Source of the DNA: Bacteroidia bacterium | GTDB taxonomy: Bacteria; Bacteroidota; Bacteroidia; Palsa-965 | Assembly: GCA_023151315.1 (NCBI GenBank) | Contig: JAKLJE010000002.1 | Span: 62,001-126,000, forward strand | Length of the DNA stretch: 64,000 nucleotides | Direction: 5' to 3' | Shown: piece after piece, positions 57,282 to 64,000 of the stretch | Layout: every line of letters starts with the position of its first letter | How positions within the stretch are numbered: the first letter of the stretch is position 1 | Notes under the pieces: model-generated | Told to the model about the DNA's origin: nothing | Databases searched by the model: none | The model's input: only the letters and a program-made list of their open reading frames with translations | Program-made: the position numbers and the translations under genes

Positions 57282-58412
57282 TTAAGCTTTAACTTTCAAT
57301 GTGTCTTTTACTTCGTGCGCCATTTTACGCGCCACGTTCAGGTCCTTGTTCAGAACGGTTACATGACCCATCTTGCGAAACGGCTTAGTGATTTTTTTAC
57401 CATATAGATGCACGTACACTCCTTCAATATTCAGGCAGTGCTCCATGCCTTCGTAAATGGCTTCACCTTCGAATCCTTTTTCTCCAAGAAGATTGATCAT
57501 TACTGAAGGCTGAACAATGTCCGTGCTGCCTAATGGTAAATTGAAAATTGCACGCAGATGTTGCTCGTATTGGGAAGTGTAGTTTCCTTCAATGGTTTGA
57601 TGTCCGCTATTATGCGGACGCGGTGCAATTTCGTTCACCAGAACCTGATTGTCTTTCGTCACAAACATCTCAACAGCGAGAACTCCTACAATTTCAAGAT
57701 GCTTTGCGACTTCTTGTGCGATGTGCTGCGCTTTCAGCTCAACTTCCGGTGAAATTTCTGCCGGTGAAAACAGAAACTCCACAAGGTTTGCTTCCGGATT
57801 GAATTCCATATCAACCACCGGAAAACTTTTAATTTCTCCGGACGCATTTCGTGCAACGATTACAGAAATCTCTTTCTGAAAATCAACGAATTTTTCCAAG
57901 ACACTCGGCGCGTCAAATGCTTTTTCAAGATCTTTCTCTGTCCGCAATGGTGTAACACCTTTTCCATCATAACCGCCTTTGCGGAGTTTTTGCATGAATG
58001 GAAATGCAGCAACGTGACTCTCCAGTTCACGTTTATTTTCCACGAGCACATAATCTGCTGTTGGAATTCCGTGTTGACGATAAAACTGTTTCTGCAAGCC
58101 TTTATCCTGAATCATGCGGAGTAAAGCAGGTTGCGGATACACTTTCTTTCCCTGTTTTTCGAGATGTTCAAGAGCATCTACATTGACATGCTCGATTTCA
58201 ATAGTAACAACATCTGCATCTTGCGCAAAAGCAACAACGGTATCGAAATCCTGCAGAGAGCCGCAAGTGAATGAAGCCGCCAGATGTTTGCACGGTGCAT
58301 CTTTATCAGGATCCAGAATGTGAATCTGTGTATTCCAGTTCACTGCTTCCTGAATCAGCATCTTTCCAAGCTGTCCGCCTCCGAGTATCGCCAGTTTCTG
58401 TCCTTTGAACAT
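57282..58412 (-). CDS. purK: N5-carboxyaminoimidazole ribonucleotide synthase
   Basis: Makes N5-CAIR from AIR, ATP and bicarbonate; its product is the substrate of PurE (53350-53859). The 376-residue ATP-grasp protein has AILGGGQLGKMLIQEAVNW, KLRKGGYDGKGVTPL, EISVIVARNASGE and NEIAPRPHNSGHQTIEGN. ATG 58412 gives MFKGQKLAILGGGQLG; an in-frame ATG at 58451 would lie in the upstream gene. It follows ltaE by one base and abuts DUF3179. Confidence 0.96.
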   Translation of the reverse strand: MFKGQKLAILGGGQLGKMLIQEAVNWNTQIHILDPDKDAPCKHLAASFTCGSLQDFDTVVAFAQDADVVTIEIEHVNVDALEHLEKQGKKVYPQPALLRMIQDKGLQKQFYRQHGIPTADYVLVENKRELESHVAAFPFMQKLRKGGYDGKGVTPLRTEKDLEKAFDAPSVLEKFVDFQKEISVIVARNASGEIKSFPVVDMEFNPEANLVEFLFSPAEISPEVELKAQHIAQEVAKHLEIVGVLAVEMFVTKDNQVLVNEIAPRPHNSGHQTIEGNYTSQYEQHLRAIFNLPLGSTDIVQPSVMINLLGEKGFEGEAIYEGMEHCLNIEGVYVHLYGKKITKPFRKMGHVTVLNKDLNVARKMAHEVKDTLKVKA

Positions 58413-58413
58413 A

Positions 58414-59433
58414 TCAGTTGATTTTCTTAAGTACAGAAATGGTCTTATCAATCATGTTATCGTCAATATCGAGATGCGTAACAAAACGAACCGTTTGCTT
58501 TCCGAATATTGCGCACTGAATTCCGTTGTCATTCAGAATTTCCATGAAATAATCCAGCGGAATTGCATCATGTAAAGTGAAGATGAGAATATTCGTTTCC
58601 ACAGGAAGCAATTCCTTGATGTAAGGAAGTTTGTTGATTGCTTCCGCAAGAACTTTCGCTCTGCGGTGATCTTCTTTCAATCGATCGATATGGTTGTCGA
58701 GAGCGTACAATCCGGCTGCAGCGAAATATCCGGCCTGACGCATACCGCCTCCGAATACTTTGCGCGCACGTCGTGCTTCACGAATGAAATCCTTTGTGCC
58801 AAGCAATAATGAACCCGCAGGTGCGCCCAAACCTTTAGACATACAAACTGAAATCGAATTGAACAGAGGTCCGATCTGCGCAGGTGTATATCCGGCTTCA
58901 ATCACAGCGTTGAAAATGCGTGCGCCGTCAAGATGCATCAGAAGTCCGTTACGGTGGCAAACTTCGCTCAGATCTTTCATCTGCTGCAAAGTGTAGAAAC
59001 TGCCGCCGGCCTTGTTCACTGTATTCTCAATACTTACAAGTTTGGTTCGTGTGAGCCAATCGAAAATCTGGTTGATGCTTTCTTCAACTTGCGTTGCAGA
59101 AATTCTTCCGCGGTCGCCGGTAAGAAGTTTTGCCTGTACACCGGAGTTACGCGCAATACCACCACCTTCATATTGGTAAATATGTGATGTGTAATCGCAG
59201 ACAACTTCATCACCGGGTTTGGTAAGCACGTTAATTGCGATCTGATTGGTCATTGTTCCGGAAGGGCAGAACAGTCCGGCTTCCTTACCGAACATTTTTG
59301 CTGCACGCTCTTCCAGCGCATTAATTGTTGGGTCTTCACCGAAAACATCGTCACCGACTTCTGCTTTGCAGATTGCGTCCAACATTCCGGGTGTCGGTCT
59401 GGTTACGGTATCACTGCGGAGATCAATTTTCAT
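58414..59433 (-). CDS. ltaE: Low-specificity L-threonine aldolase
   Basis: A 339-residue PLP enzyme that cleaves threonine or allo-threonine to glycine and acetaldehyde. Fold type I pattern: [51 protein letters not shown] and the PLP lysine in [14 protein letters not shown]. Length is normal. It leads a unit with purK and the DUF3179 gene; glycine feeds purine synthesis, which may explain the pairing (inference). Confidence 0.94.
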   Translation of the reverse strand: MKIDLRSDTVTRPTPGMLDAICKAEVGDDVFGEDPTINALEERAAKMFGKEAGLFCPSGTMTNQIAINVLTKPGDEVVCDYTSHIYQYEGGGIARNSGVQAKLLTGDRGRISATQVEESINQIFDWLTRTKLVSIENTVNKAGGSFYTLQQMKDLSEVCHRNGLLMHLDGARIFNAVIEAGYTPAQIGPLFNSISVCMSKGLGAPAGSLLLGTKDFIREARRARKVFGGGMRQAGYFAAAGLYALDNHIDRLKEDHRRAKVLAEAINKLPYIKELLPVETNILIFTLHDAIPLDYFMEILNDNGIQCAIFGKQTVRFVTHLDIDDNMIDKTISVLKKIN

Positions 59434-59534
59434 GGTATGGAAATGAGCAACGAAATTACTTAAAAAACAGGGGCATTCAATGGAGTAATTGCATCACGAT
59501 GGAACTGATTTTTCGCATCTTTGTACGAGACCCC

Positions 59535-61121
59535 ATGAGAAGCAAAATTTTACTTCTGTTAATTTCCGCTGTGTTGTGTCAGGAATTGTCTGCGCAATGT
59601 CAGGCTTGGTGGGTTTTTCTTACAGACAAGAAAGGATCTCAGTTTGATCCTGCATCGTATTTCGATCCTGCCGCAATTGAACGAAGAAATAAAATCGGAG
59701 TTTCGCTGTATGACAGCACCGATTTCCCTGTTAGTCCTGTTTATCTGAATGAATTAAGCAAAGTGGTTGATACGGTCGGTTACGCAAGCCGTTGGTTGAA
59801 TGCCGTTGGTGTTGTGGCGAGTGAAAGGCAGGTACAAGAGTTGCGTGGATACAGTTTTGTTCGCGCAGTAATTCCTCAAGGTGGATTCGGATGGCAGTGT
59901 ACACAGGTTCATTCTCCACTTGATGCGAACGGAAATCTGGATACAACCAGACAAGTAGCAATAATGCAAGGACAAGCTTTTGCGCAACATGGCATAAATG
60001 GTCGCGGTATACGCATAGCCATTTTAGATGCAGGTTTCTGGGGAACTGATTCTCATGTAGCGTTCACGGAGTTGCGTTTCAATAATCAGATTAAGAAAAC
60101 ATGGAATTTTGTTCGCAACGATTCTGTGATCTACAATGAAAAAACAGATCACGGCACAATGGTATTGAGTTGCATCGCCGGTATTGATAATGGTTCTCCT
60201 ATGGGACTTGCACCCAAAGCGGATTTCATGTTAGGTATAATTTCCAAAGAATACGGAAATCAATATCGAGCGGAAGAGCGTTACATCGCGGGAGTGGAGT
60301 GGGCGGATCGTTTTGGAGCGAACATTATCAATATCTCAGGCGGCCCGAATGAGAATGCGTATTTCGCGGAAGACATGGATGGTAAAACTCCATTAATATC
60401 GCAGACGTGTAAGATTGCTGCACGGAAGGGAATTCTGGTTGTGGCCGCTGCAGGTAACAATGGAAACGGCAGTGAGCGGCAACTTTTACCTCCTGCAGAA
60501 ACTGACAGTGTATTATCTGTTACTGCGCTTGGACTTTCGGGTTACGCTGCGGATTACAGTGCTGTAGGACCGCCTCCTGATTTCCGTCGCAAACCAGATG
60601 TTTGCGCAGCAGGTGATGTATTTGTTGCTGCGCATGAAAAGAAAGCAGATGCTTATGCAGAAGCGGAAGGAACTTCATTCTCTACACCGTTGGTTACAGG
60701 TTTTGCAGCATGTCTGATGCAGTTGTATCCGAACATCACTGCGATGGGTGCGATTGATACGTTGCATGTTTGTGCACATTTGTATCCTTATTATGATTAC
60801 TCACACGGATACGGCGTTCCTCAAGCTGATTATTTTTTCAGTGACAGTGCGAATACTGTAAAACCCTCTTTCACGTTCGTAAAGTCAAATGGCAATTGCA
60901 GTGTGACCGTAACACCTGAAGCTGACACCATGAGTGTTGATCCGGAGAACAATCTGCTTTTCTGGAGTCTCACAGATCAGCAAGGAAGAATTGTGAGATA
61001 CGCTGTAGTGGAAATGGATAAGCCTTTTGCAGAGATTATTGACTCAAGTAAACTTCAACCCGGATCTGCCTATAAACTCTCGGTTTGGTACAGAAATTAT
61101 TATGCAGAAACGGATCTATAG
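59535..61121 (+). CDS. Secreted subtilisin-like serine protease
   Basis: A 528-residue S8 peptidase. Signal peptide (KILLLLISAVLCQELSAQ), a region resembling the N-terminal part of Bacteroidota S8 proteases (WWVFLTDKKGSQFDPASYFD), then the triad Asp165 (AILDAGFWG), His206 (TDHGTMVLS) and Ser381 (EGTSFSTPL). The final ~100 residues (FWSLTDQQGRIV, LQPGSAYKLSVWYR) faintly resemble a type A sorting domain but lack the usual YPNP motif. ATG 59535 is chosen because it starts the signal peptide. The gene's 3' end overlaps the following barrel gene by 20 bases. Confidence 0.9.
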   Translation: MRSKILLLLISAVLCQELSAQCQAWWVFLTDKKGSQFDPASYFDPAAIERRNKIGVSLYDSTDFPVSPVYLNELSKVVDTVGYASRWLNAVGVVASERQVQELRGYSFVRAVIPQGGFGWQCTQVHSPLDANGNLDTTRQVAIMQGQAFAQHGINGRGIRIAILDAGFWGTDSHVAFTELRFNNQIKKTWNFVRNDSVIYNEKTDHGTMVLSCIAGIDNGSPMGLAPKADFMLGIISKEYGNQYRAEERYIAGVEWADRFGANIINISGGPNENAYFAEDMDGKTPLISQTCKIAARKGILVVAAAGNNGNGSERQLLPPAETDSVLSVTALGLSGYAADYSAVGPPPDFRRKPDVCAAGDVFVAAHEKKADAYAEAEGTSFSTPLVTGFAACLMQLYPNITAMGAIDTLHVCAHLYPYYDYSHGYGVPQADYFFSDSANTVKPSFTFVKSNGNCSVTVTPEADTMSVDPENNLLFWSLTDQQGRIVRYAVVEMDKPFAEIIDSSKLQPGSAYKLSVWYRNYYAETDL

Positions 61122-61839
61122 CACAGTCGTAATGCTCATGATGTTCTGTGCAATTGTCTCTGCACAGAATGTTCTGCTGCAGGAAGAGCCGGATACAACC
61201 GGAGAAGTTCCTTTGTTCGGTCGTAATCGGGCGGTTTATGCGCATCCATTGATCAAGCTTGGTGCTGTTATTCCGGTTTATGAAGACGGAGGAGAAATCG
61301 GTTTGTTGTCGACCACGGCAAGTGCAGAATTGCGGACCAAGGCGAAGATTTGCAGCTGGAACTCATTAATCTTGGATTTCGGATATCGCTGTGATCGGTA
61401 TTCAATCGGGAAAGACGATGCGCTCGGTATCCCCGGATTCGGAGGAGTGCATAAACGGGAAAGATTATCTCTGCACAACATCTCTTTTTCACTTTGTGAT
61501 CGTATCAACTTCGGTAGACGAGGGAATATTCTGGGAATCTACACAGATGTTGGTTTCTATGGCGACCTGCTTTTCCGTGGAGCACATTTGATGGTTAATG
61601 AGTATTATGATTCCAATTCGGAAACTGCTGAAAGGACCATTCAGCGTGTCAAGCAAACACATTTGCCTTTTCTGAGCCGGTTTAACTACGGTTTCACGGC
61701 CCGGTTCGGTTGGGAGTGGGGAAGTTTCTTTGCAATGTACCGGATTAACGATCTGGTGGTTGATCGTCCGCCGCTCACAATCTATTCTGATTTTCCGCGA
61801 TTCATGGCGGGTGTTGAAATGTACGGCATCTTCGACTGA
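61102..61839 (+). CDS. Probable outer-membrane barrel protein
   Basis: A 245-residue protein with a signal peptide (KRIYSTVVMLMMFCAIVSA) and amphipathic strands (KICSWNSLILDFGYRCDRYS, LGIYTDVGFYGDLLFRG, RFNYGFTARFGWEWGSFFAM). No family name. It overlaps the 3' end of the protease gene by 20 bases in a different frame, so the two are cotranscribed and possibly coupled, which hints at a functional link. Confidence 0.75.
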   Translation: MQKRIYSTVVMLMMFCAIVSAQNVLLQEEPDTTGEVPLFGRNRAVYAHPLIKLGAVIPVYEDGGEIGLLSTTASAELRTKAKICSWNSLILDFGYRCDRYSIGKDDALGIPGFGGVHKRERLSLHNISFSLCDRINFGRRGNILGIYTDVGFYGDLLFRGAHLMVNEYYDSNSETAERTIQRVKQTHLPFLSRFNYGFTARFGWEWGSFFAMYRINDLVVDRPPLTIYSDFPRFMAGVEMYGIFD

Positions 61840-61886
61840 AGTTTCATTGCTGAATCGTATATTTAGGAATTCAAATACGATCAGTG

Positions 61887-63668
61887 ATGACAGAACCTAC
61901 ACGAGTTTTTGATCTGCTTGATTTGTATCCGAAAAACTTCGGACACAAGTCGGATATGTATGGCTACAAAGTTGACGGTAACTGGAAGAAATGGAGTTCT
62001 CAGGAAACCATTGAACAGATTTATCAGCTGGCAGCGGGAATGTTGGAGAACGGAGTTAAACGCGGAGATCGTGTCGGATTGATTTCTTCCAATCGACCAG
62101 AATGGAACATAACTGATTTCGCTGCACAATTGTGTGGTGCCGTACTGGTTCCTGTATATCCGAACTTGTCGGAGACTGATCTTGCATTCGTGATTAAAGA
62201 TGCAGGCCTGGTTGCTTTCATTGCTGAAGGCAAGGTTTTGTGCGATAAAGTAAGTACTGCTGTGGCTGCATCAGGAAGCGCGGTTAAGATCGTTTCCATT
62301 GACAAAACAGAAGGATTTGAAAGTATCGCGCAGTGGTGTGAAAAAGGCAAAGCCAATCCGCATACACAGGATATTGAAGCAGTGAAGAAGGAAACAACTC
62401 CGGGAACCTTGCTGACGCTTCTGTATACTTCCGGCACAACCGGAACACCAAAGGGTGTGATGTTGACACACAGAAATCTCGTAAGCAATTTTACAATTCT
62501 GTGTGACTTACCACCTGTTGATCATACCTGCCGTGTGCTCAGTTTTCTGCCACTGAATCATATTTATGAACGTATGCTCAGCTATCTCTATCTCTACAGA
62601 GGACCTTCTATTTATTACGCAGAAAGTTTGGAAAAGGTAGGTGACAACATTCGCGAACTGAGTCCGCATATGTTCACATGCGTGCCGCGATTAGTTGAAA
62701 AGGTATATGACAGAATCATTGCGAAAGGCGAGCAACTCACAGGCATAAAGCGCAAGCTTTTCTTCTGGGCTGTGGAACTCGGAGAACAATATGATATTCG
62801 TCCGGATCACAGAAGTGCCTGGTACAATTTCAAATTGTCCATCGCGTCAAAAATCATTTTCAGCAAGTGGAGAGAAGCGCTCGGAGGAAACGTTCGTGCA
62901 ATGGTGTCCGGTGGTGCCGCGCTGAACGAAAGATTAGCTCGTATTTTCTGGGCCGCCGGAATTCCCATTCTTGAAGGTTATGGACTCACGGAAACTTCAC
63001 CGGTTATTGCAGTGAATACACTTGAACCTGATAGCGTGCGTTTCGGAACAGTAGGGAAGGTTATTCGCAATAATGAAGTGCAAATTGCTGCGGATGGAGA
63101 AATTCTGGTCAAAGGTCCTAACGTAATGAAAGGTTACTGGAATCGTCAGGATGCAACGGATGAGGTTATTGACAAAGAAGGCTGGTTCCACACGGGTGAT
63201 ATCGGAATTTTTGTGGAGAACCGTTTTTTGAAAATCACGGATCGTAAGAAGGAAATTTTCAAAACATCGGGAGGAAAATACATTGCTCCGCAGCGCATTG
63301 AGAATATGCTGAACTCTTCCCGTTTCATTGAGCAATCAATGGTAATCGGAGAAGCTCAGAAGTTCGCATCGGCAATAGTCGTTCCTGCCTATGGATTCAT
63401 TCGCGACTGGGCAGCAAGGAAGAATATCAAACTCGGCGAGACCAACGCAGAAATTGCGGCGAATAAGGAGGTCTTTGCGCGAATTATGAAAGAGGTTGAA
63501 AAGATGAATAAGGATCTGGCGCAGTATGAAACGATTAAAACAGTTGCTGTGATTGCGCAGCCTTTTGCAGTTGACACCGGGGAGCTTACACCTAAACTCA
63601 GTTTGAAGCGTAAAGTAATTCTTAAGAAATACGAGGCTGAGATTAACCGTATTTATCAGGAATCCTGA
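61887..63668 (+). CDS. fadD: Long-chain fatty acid--CoA ligase (AMP-binding)
   Basis: Activates fatty acids to acyl-CoA. The 593-residue protein has the AMP-binding P-loop-like motif YTSGTTGTPKGVMLTHRNL, GYGLTETSPVIAVN, WFHTGDIGIF and FKTSGGKYIAPQRIENML. It is closest in type to the long-chain ligases of Bacteroidota. ATG 61887 is preferred to GTG 61884. A palindrome with a T run follows (63706-63731), then a MarR gene. The symbol is by function. Confidence 0.9.
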   Translation: MTEPTRVFDLLDLYPKNFGHKSDMYGYKVDGNWKKWSSQETIEQIYQLAAGMLENGVKRGDRVGLISSNRPEWNITDFAAQLCGAVLVPVYPNLSETDLAFVIKDAGLVAFIAEGKVLCDKVSTAVAASGSAVKIVSIDKTEGFESIAQWCEKGKANPHTQDIEAVKKETTPGTLLTLLYTSGTTGTPKGVMLTHRNLVSNFTILCDLPPVDHTCRVLSFLPLNHIYERMLSYLYLYRGPSIYYAESLEKVGDNIRELSPHMFTCVPRLVEKVYDRIIAKGEQLTGIKRKLFFWAVELGEQYDIRPDHRSAWYNFKLSIASKIIFSKWREALGGNVRAMVSGGAALNERLARIFWAAGIPILEGYGLTETSPVIAVNTLEPDSVRFGTVGKVIRNNEVQIAADGEILVKGPNVMKGYWNRQDATDEVIDKEGWFHTGDIGIFVENRFLKITDRKKEIFKTSGGKYIAPQRIENMLNSSRFIEQSMVIGEAQKFASAIVVPAYGFIRDWAARKNIKLGETNAEIAANKEVFARIMKEVEKMNKDLAQYETIKTVAVIAQPFAVDTGELTPKLSLKRKVILKKYEAEINRIYQES

Positions 63669-63705
63669 TTTCGGTCAGTTTTCGGAACAATTCCAAAAGA
63701 ATATT

Positions 63706-63731
63706 AAAATACTATGCATGCATAGTATTTT
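63706..63731. promoter_or_regulatory. Perfect 26-bp palindrome: MarR operator and/or fadD terminator
   Basis: Half-site AAAATACTATGCA (63706-63718) is followed directly by its reverse complement (63719-63731), with no spacer; a run of T continues to about 63734. It lies 15 bases before the MarR ATG and just upstream of a near-consensus -7 element (TACATTTA, 63735-63742). Its position fits an operator for autoregulation. As RNA it could also form a hairpin with a T tail and end the acyl-CoA ligase transcript. Both readings are inference. Confidence 0.65.
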
Positions 63732-63746
63732 TTTTACATTTACAGT

Positions 63747-64000
63747 ATGAGTTCAGAATCTCGTAAAGACACATACTGTTCACAGATAAAGCAATCCTGG
63801 CATTCCATCAGCAGAATGTACAACTCTGAAGGCGATGATCATGATCTGACAACCACTTCAGGTTTTATTCTTCTTCAAATCAATAAACCGGAAGGCGTTC
63901 CTTCTACTTCGATCGGTCCCGCACTGGGAATGGAGTCTACCAGCTTGGTGCGTACATTGAATACATTGGAAGAGAAGGGCTGGATCAAACGCAAGAAGGA
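63747..64000 (+). CDS. MarR family transcriptional regulator (5' part)
   Basis: The first 84 residues of a MarR-type regulator; the gene runs off the window. The helix-turn-helix is visible in VPSTSIGPALGMESTSLVRT and is followed by LNTLEEKGWIKRKK, the start of the winged region. It lies next to a long-chain acyl-CoA ligase and behind a palindrome that could be its operator, so it may control fatty acid use (inference). ATG 63747 is the only start upstream of the conserved part. Confidence 0.88.
   Translation, partial: MSSESRKDTYCSQIKQSWHSISRMYNSEGDDHDLTTTSGFILLQINKPEGVPSTSIGPALGMESTSLVRTLNTLEEKGWIKRKK

Overview
The window is chromosomal DNA of a member of the Bacteroidota. The evidence is internal. 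Its ribosomal/secY operon runs in the order usual for that phylum (rplO-secY-map-infA-rpmJ-rpsM-rpsK-rpsD-rpoA-rplQ). Several surface proteins carry type IX secretion (T9SS) sorting domains of type A and type B. There is a TonB-dependent receptor with a CarboxypepD_reg-like N-terminal domain, together with families typical of the phylum (DUF5606, short AMP nucleosidase, SiaC/DUF1987, a UvrD-less AddB-like nuclease). Promoters match the Bacteroidota -7 motif TAnnTTTG, and Shine-Dalgarno sequences are largely absent. I cannot assign a genus. The region is gene-dense, with no gene-free stretch over 300 bases. The longest gaps are 12393-12618, which holds a decayed gene copy, 14806-14968 and 27681-27847. 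I saw no rRNA, tRNA, CRISPR array, IS element or phage.

Layout. 1-6112: ribosomal protein, SecY and RNA polymerase alpha operon, closed by a strong terminator. 6131-10112: carA, eno and a citrate synthase of the mitochondrial (type I) kind, then a terminator. 10154-14805: a cupredoxin-like lipoprotein, a 597-residue conserved protein of unknown function, a GldJ/GldK-like formylglycine-generating-enzyme-fold protein, and a small secreted protein with a frameshifted second copy nearby. 14969-22625: two full-length paralogous M48 metalloprotease genes, each with a downstream or overlapping envelope partner (a beta-barrel or a lipoprotein), flanking an MHS-type MFS transporter. 22693-29476: a UbiD-like decarboxylase, an AddB-like PD-(D/E)XK protein, a small conserved protein and pyrG. 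29616-35352: TonB-dependent receptor, EVE-domain protein, SiaC-like protein, holA, AMP nucleosidase and an HsdR_N-like orphan.

35402-40904: two divergent T9SS cargo genes, a choice-of-anchor/SprB-repeat protein and a subtilisin. 40999-45191: DUF5606 protein, M3 oligoendopeptidase, DinB-like protein and MATE exporter. 45450-53239: a tandem pair of nidogen-like T9SS type B cargo proteins, an outer-membrane barrel, and a translationally coupled pair (PorV/UPF0164-like barrel, then a helix-hairpin-helix plus barrel protein). 53350-59433: purE, a coupled membrane-protein/amidohydrolase pair, and an ltaE-purK-DUF3179 operon. 59535-64000: a second subtilisin overlapping a barrel gene, a long-chain acyl-CoA ligase, and the start of a MarR regulator whose promoter overlaps a perfect 26-bp palindrome.

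How the genes fit together: about half the window is core metabolism and information processing. The rest is envelope biology, meaning T9SS cargo, outer-membrane barrels and envelope proteases. The loci with the least explained function are the M48 pair with their partners, the HhH-barrel/PorV-like pair, the membrane-protein/amidohydrolase pair and the 597-residue protein. Functions given for these are inference from motifs and context.
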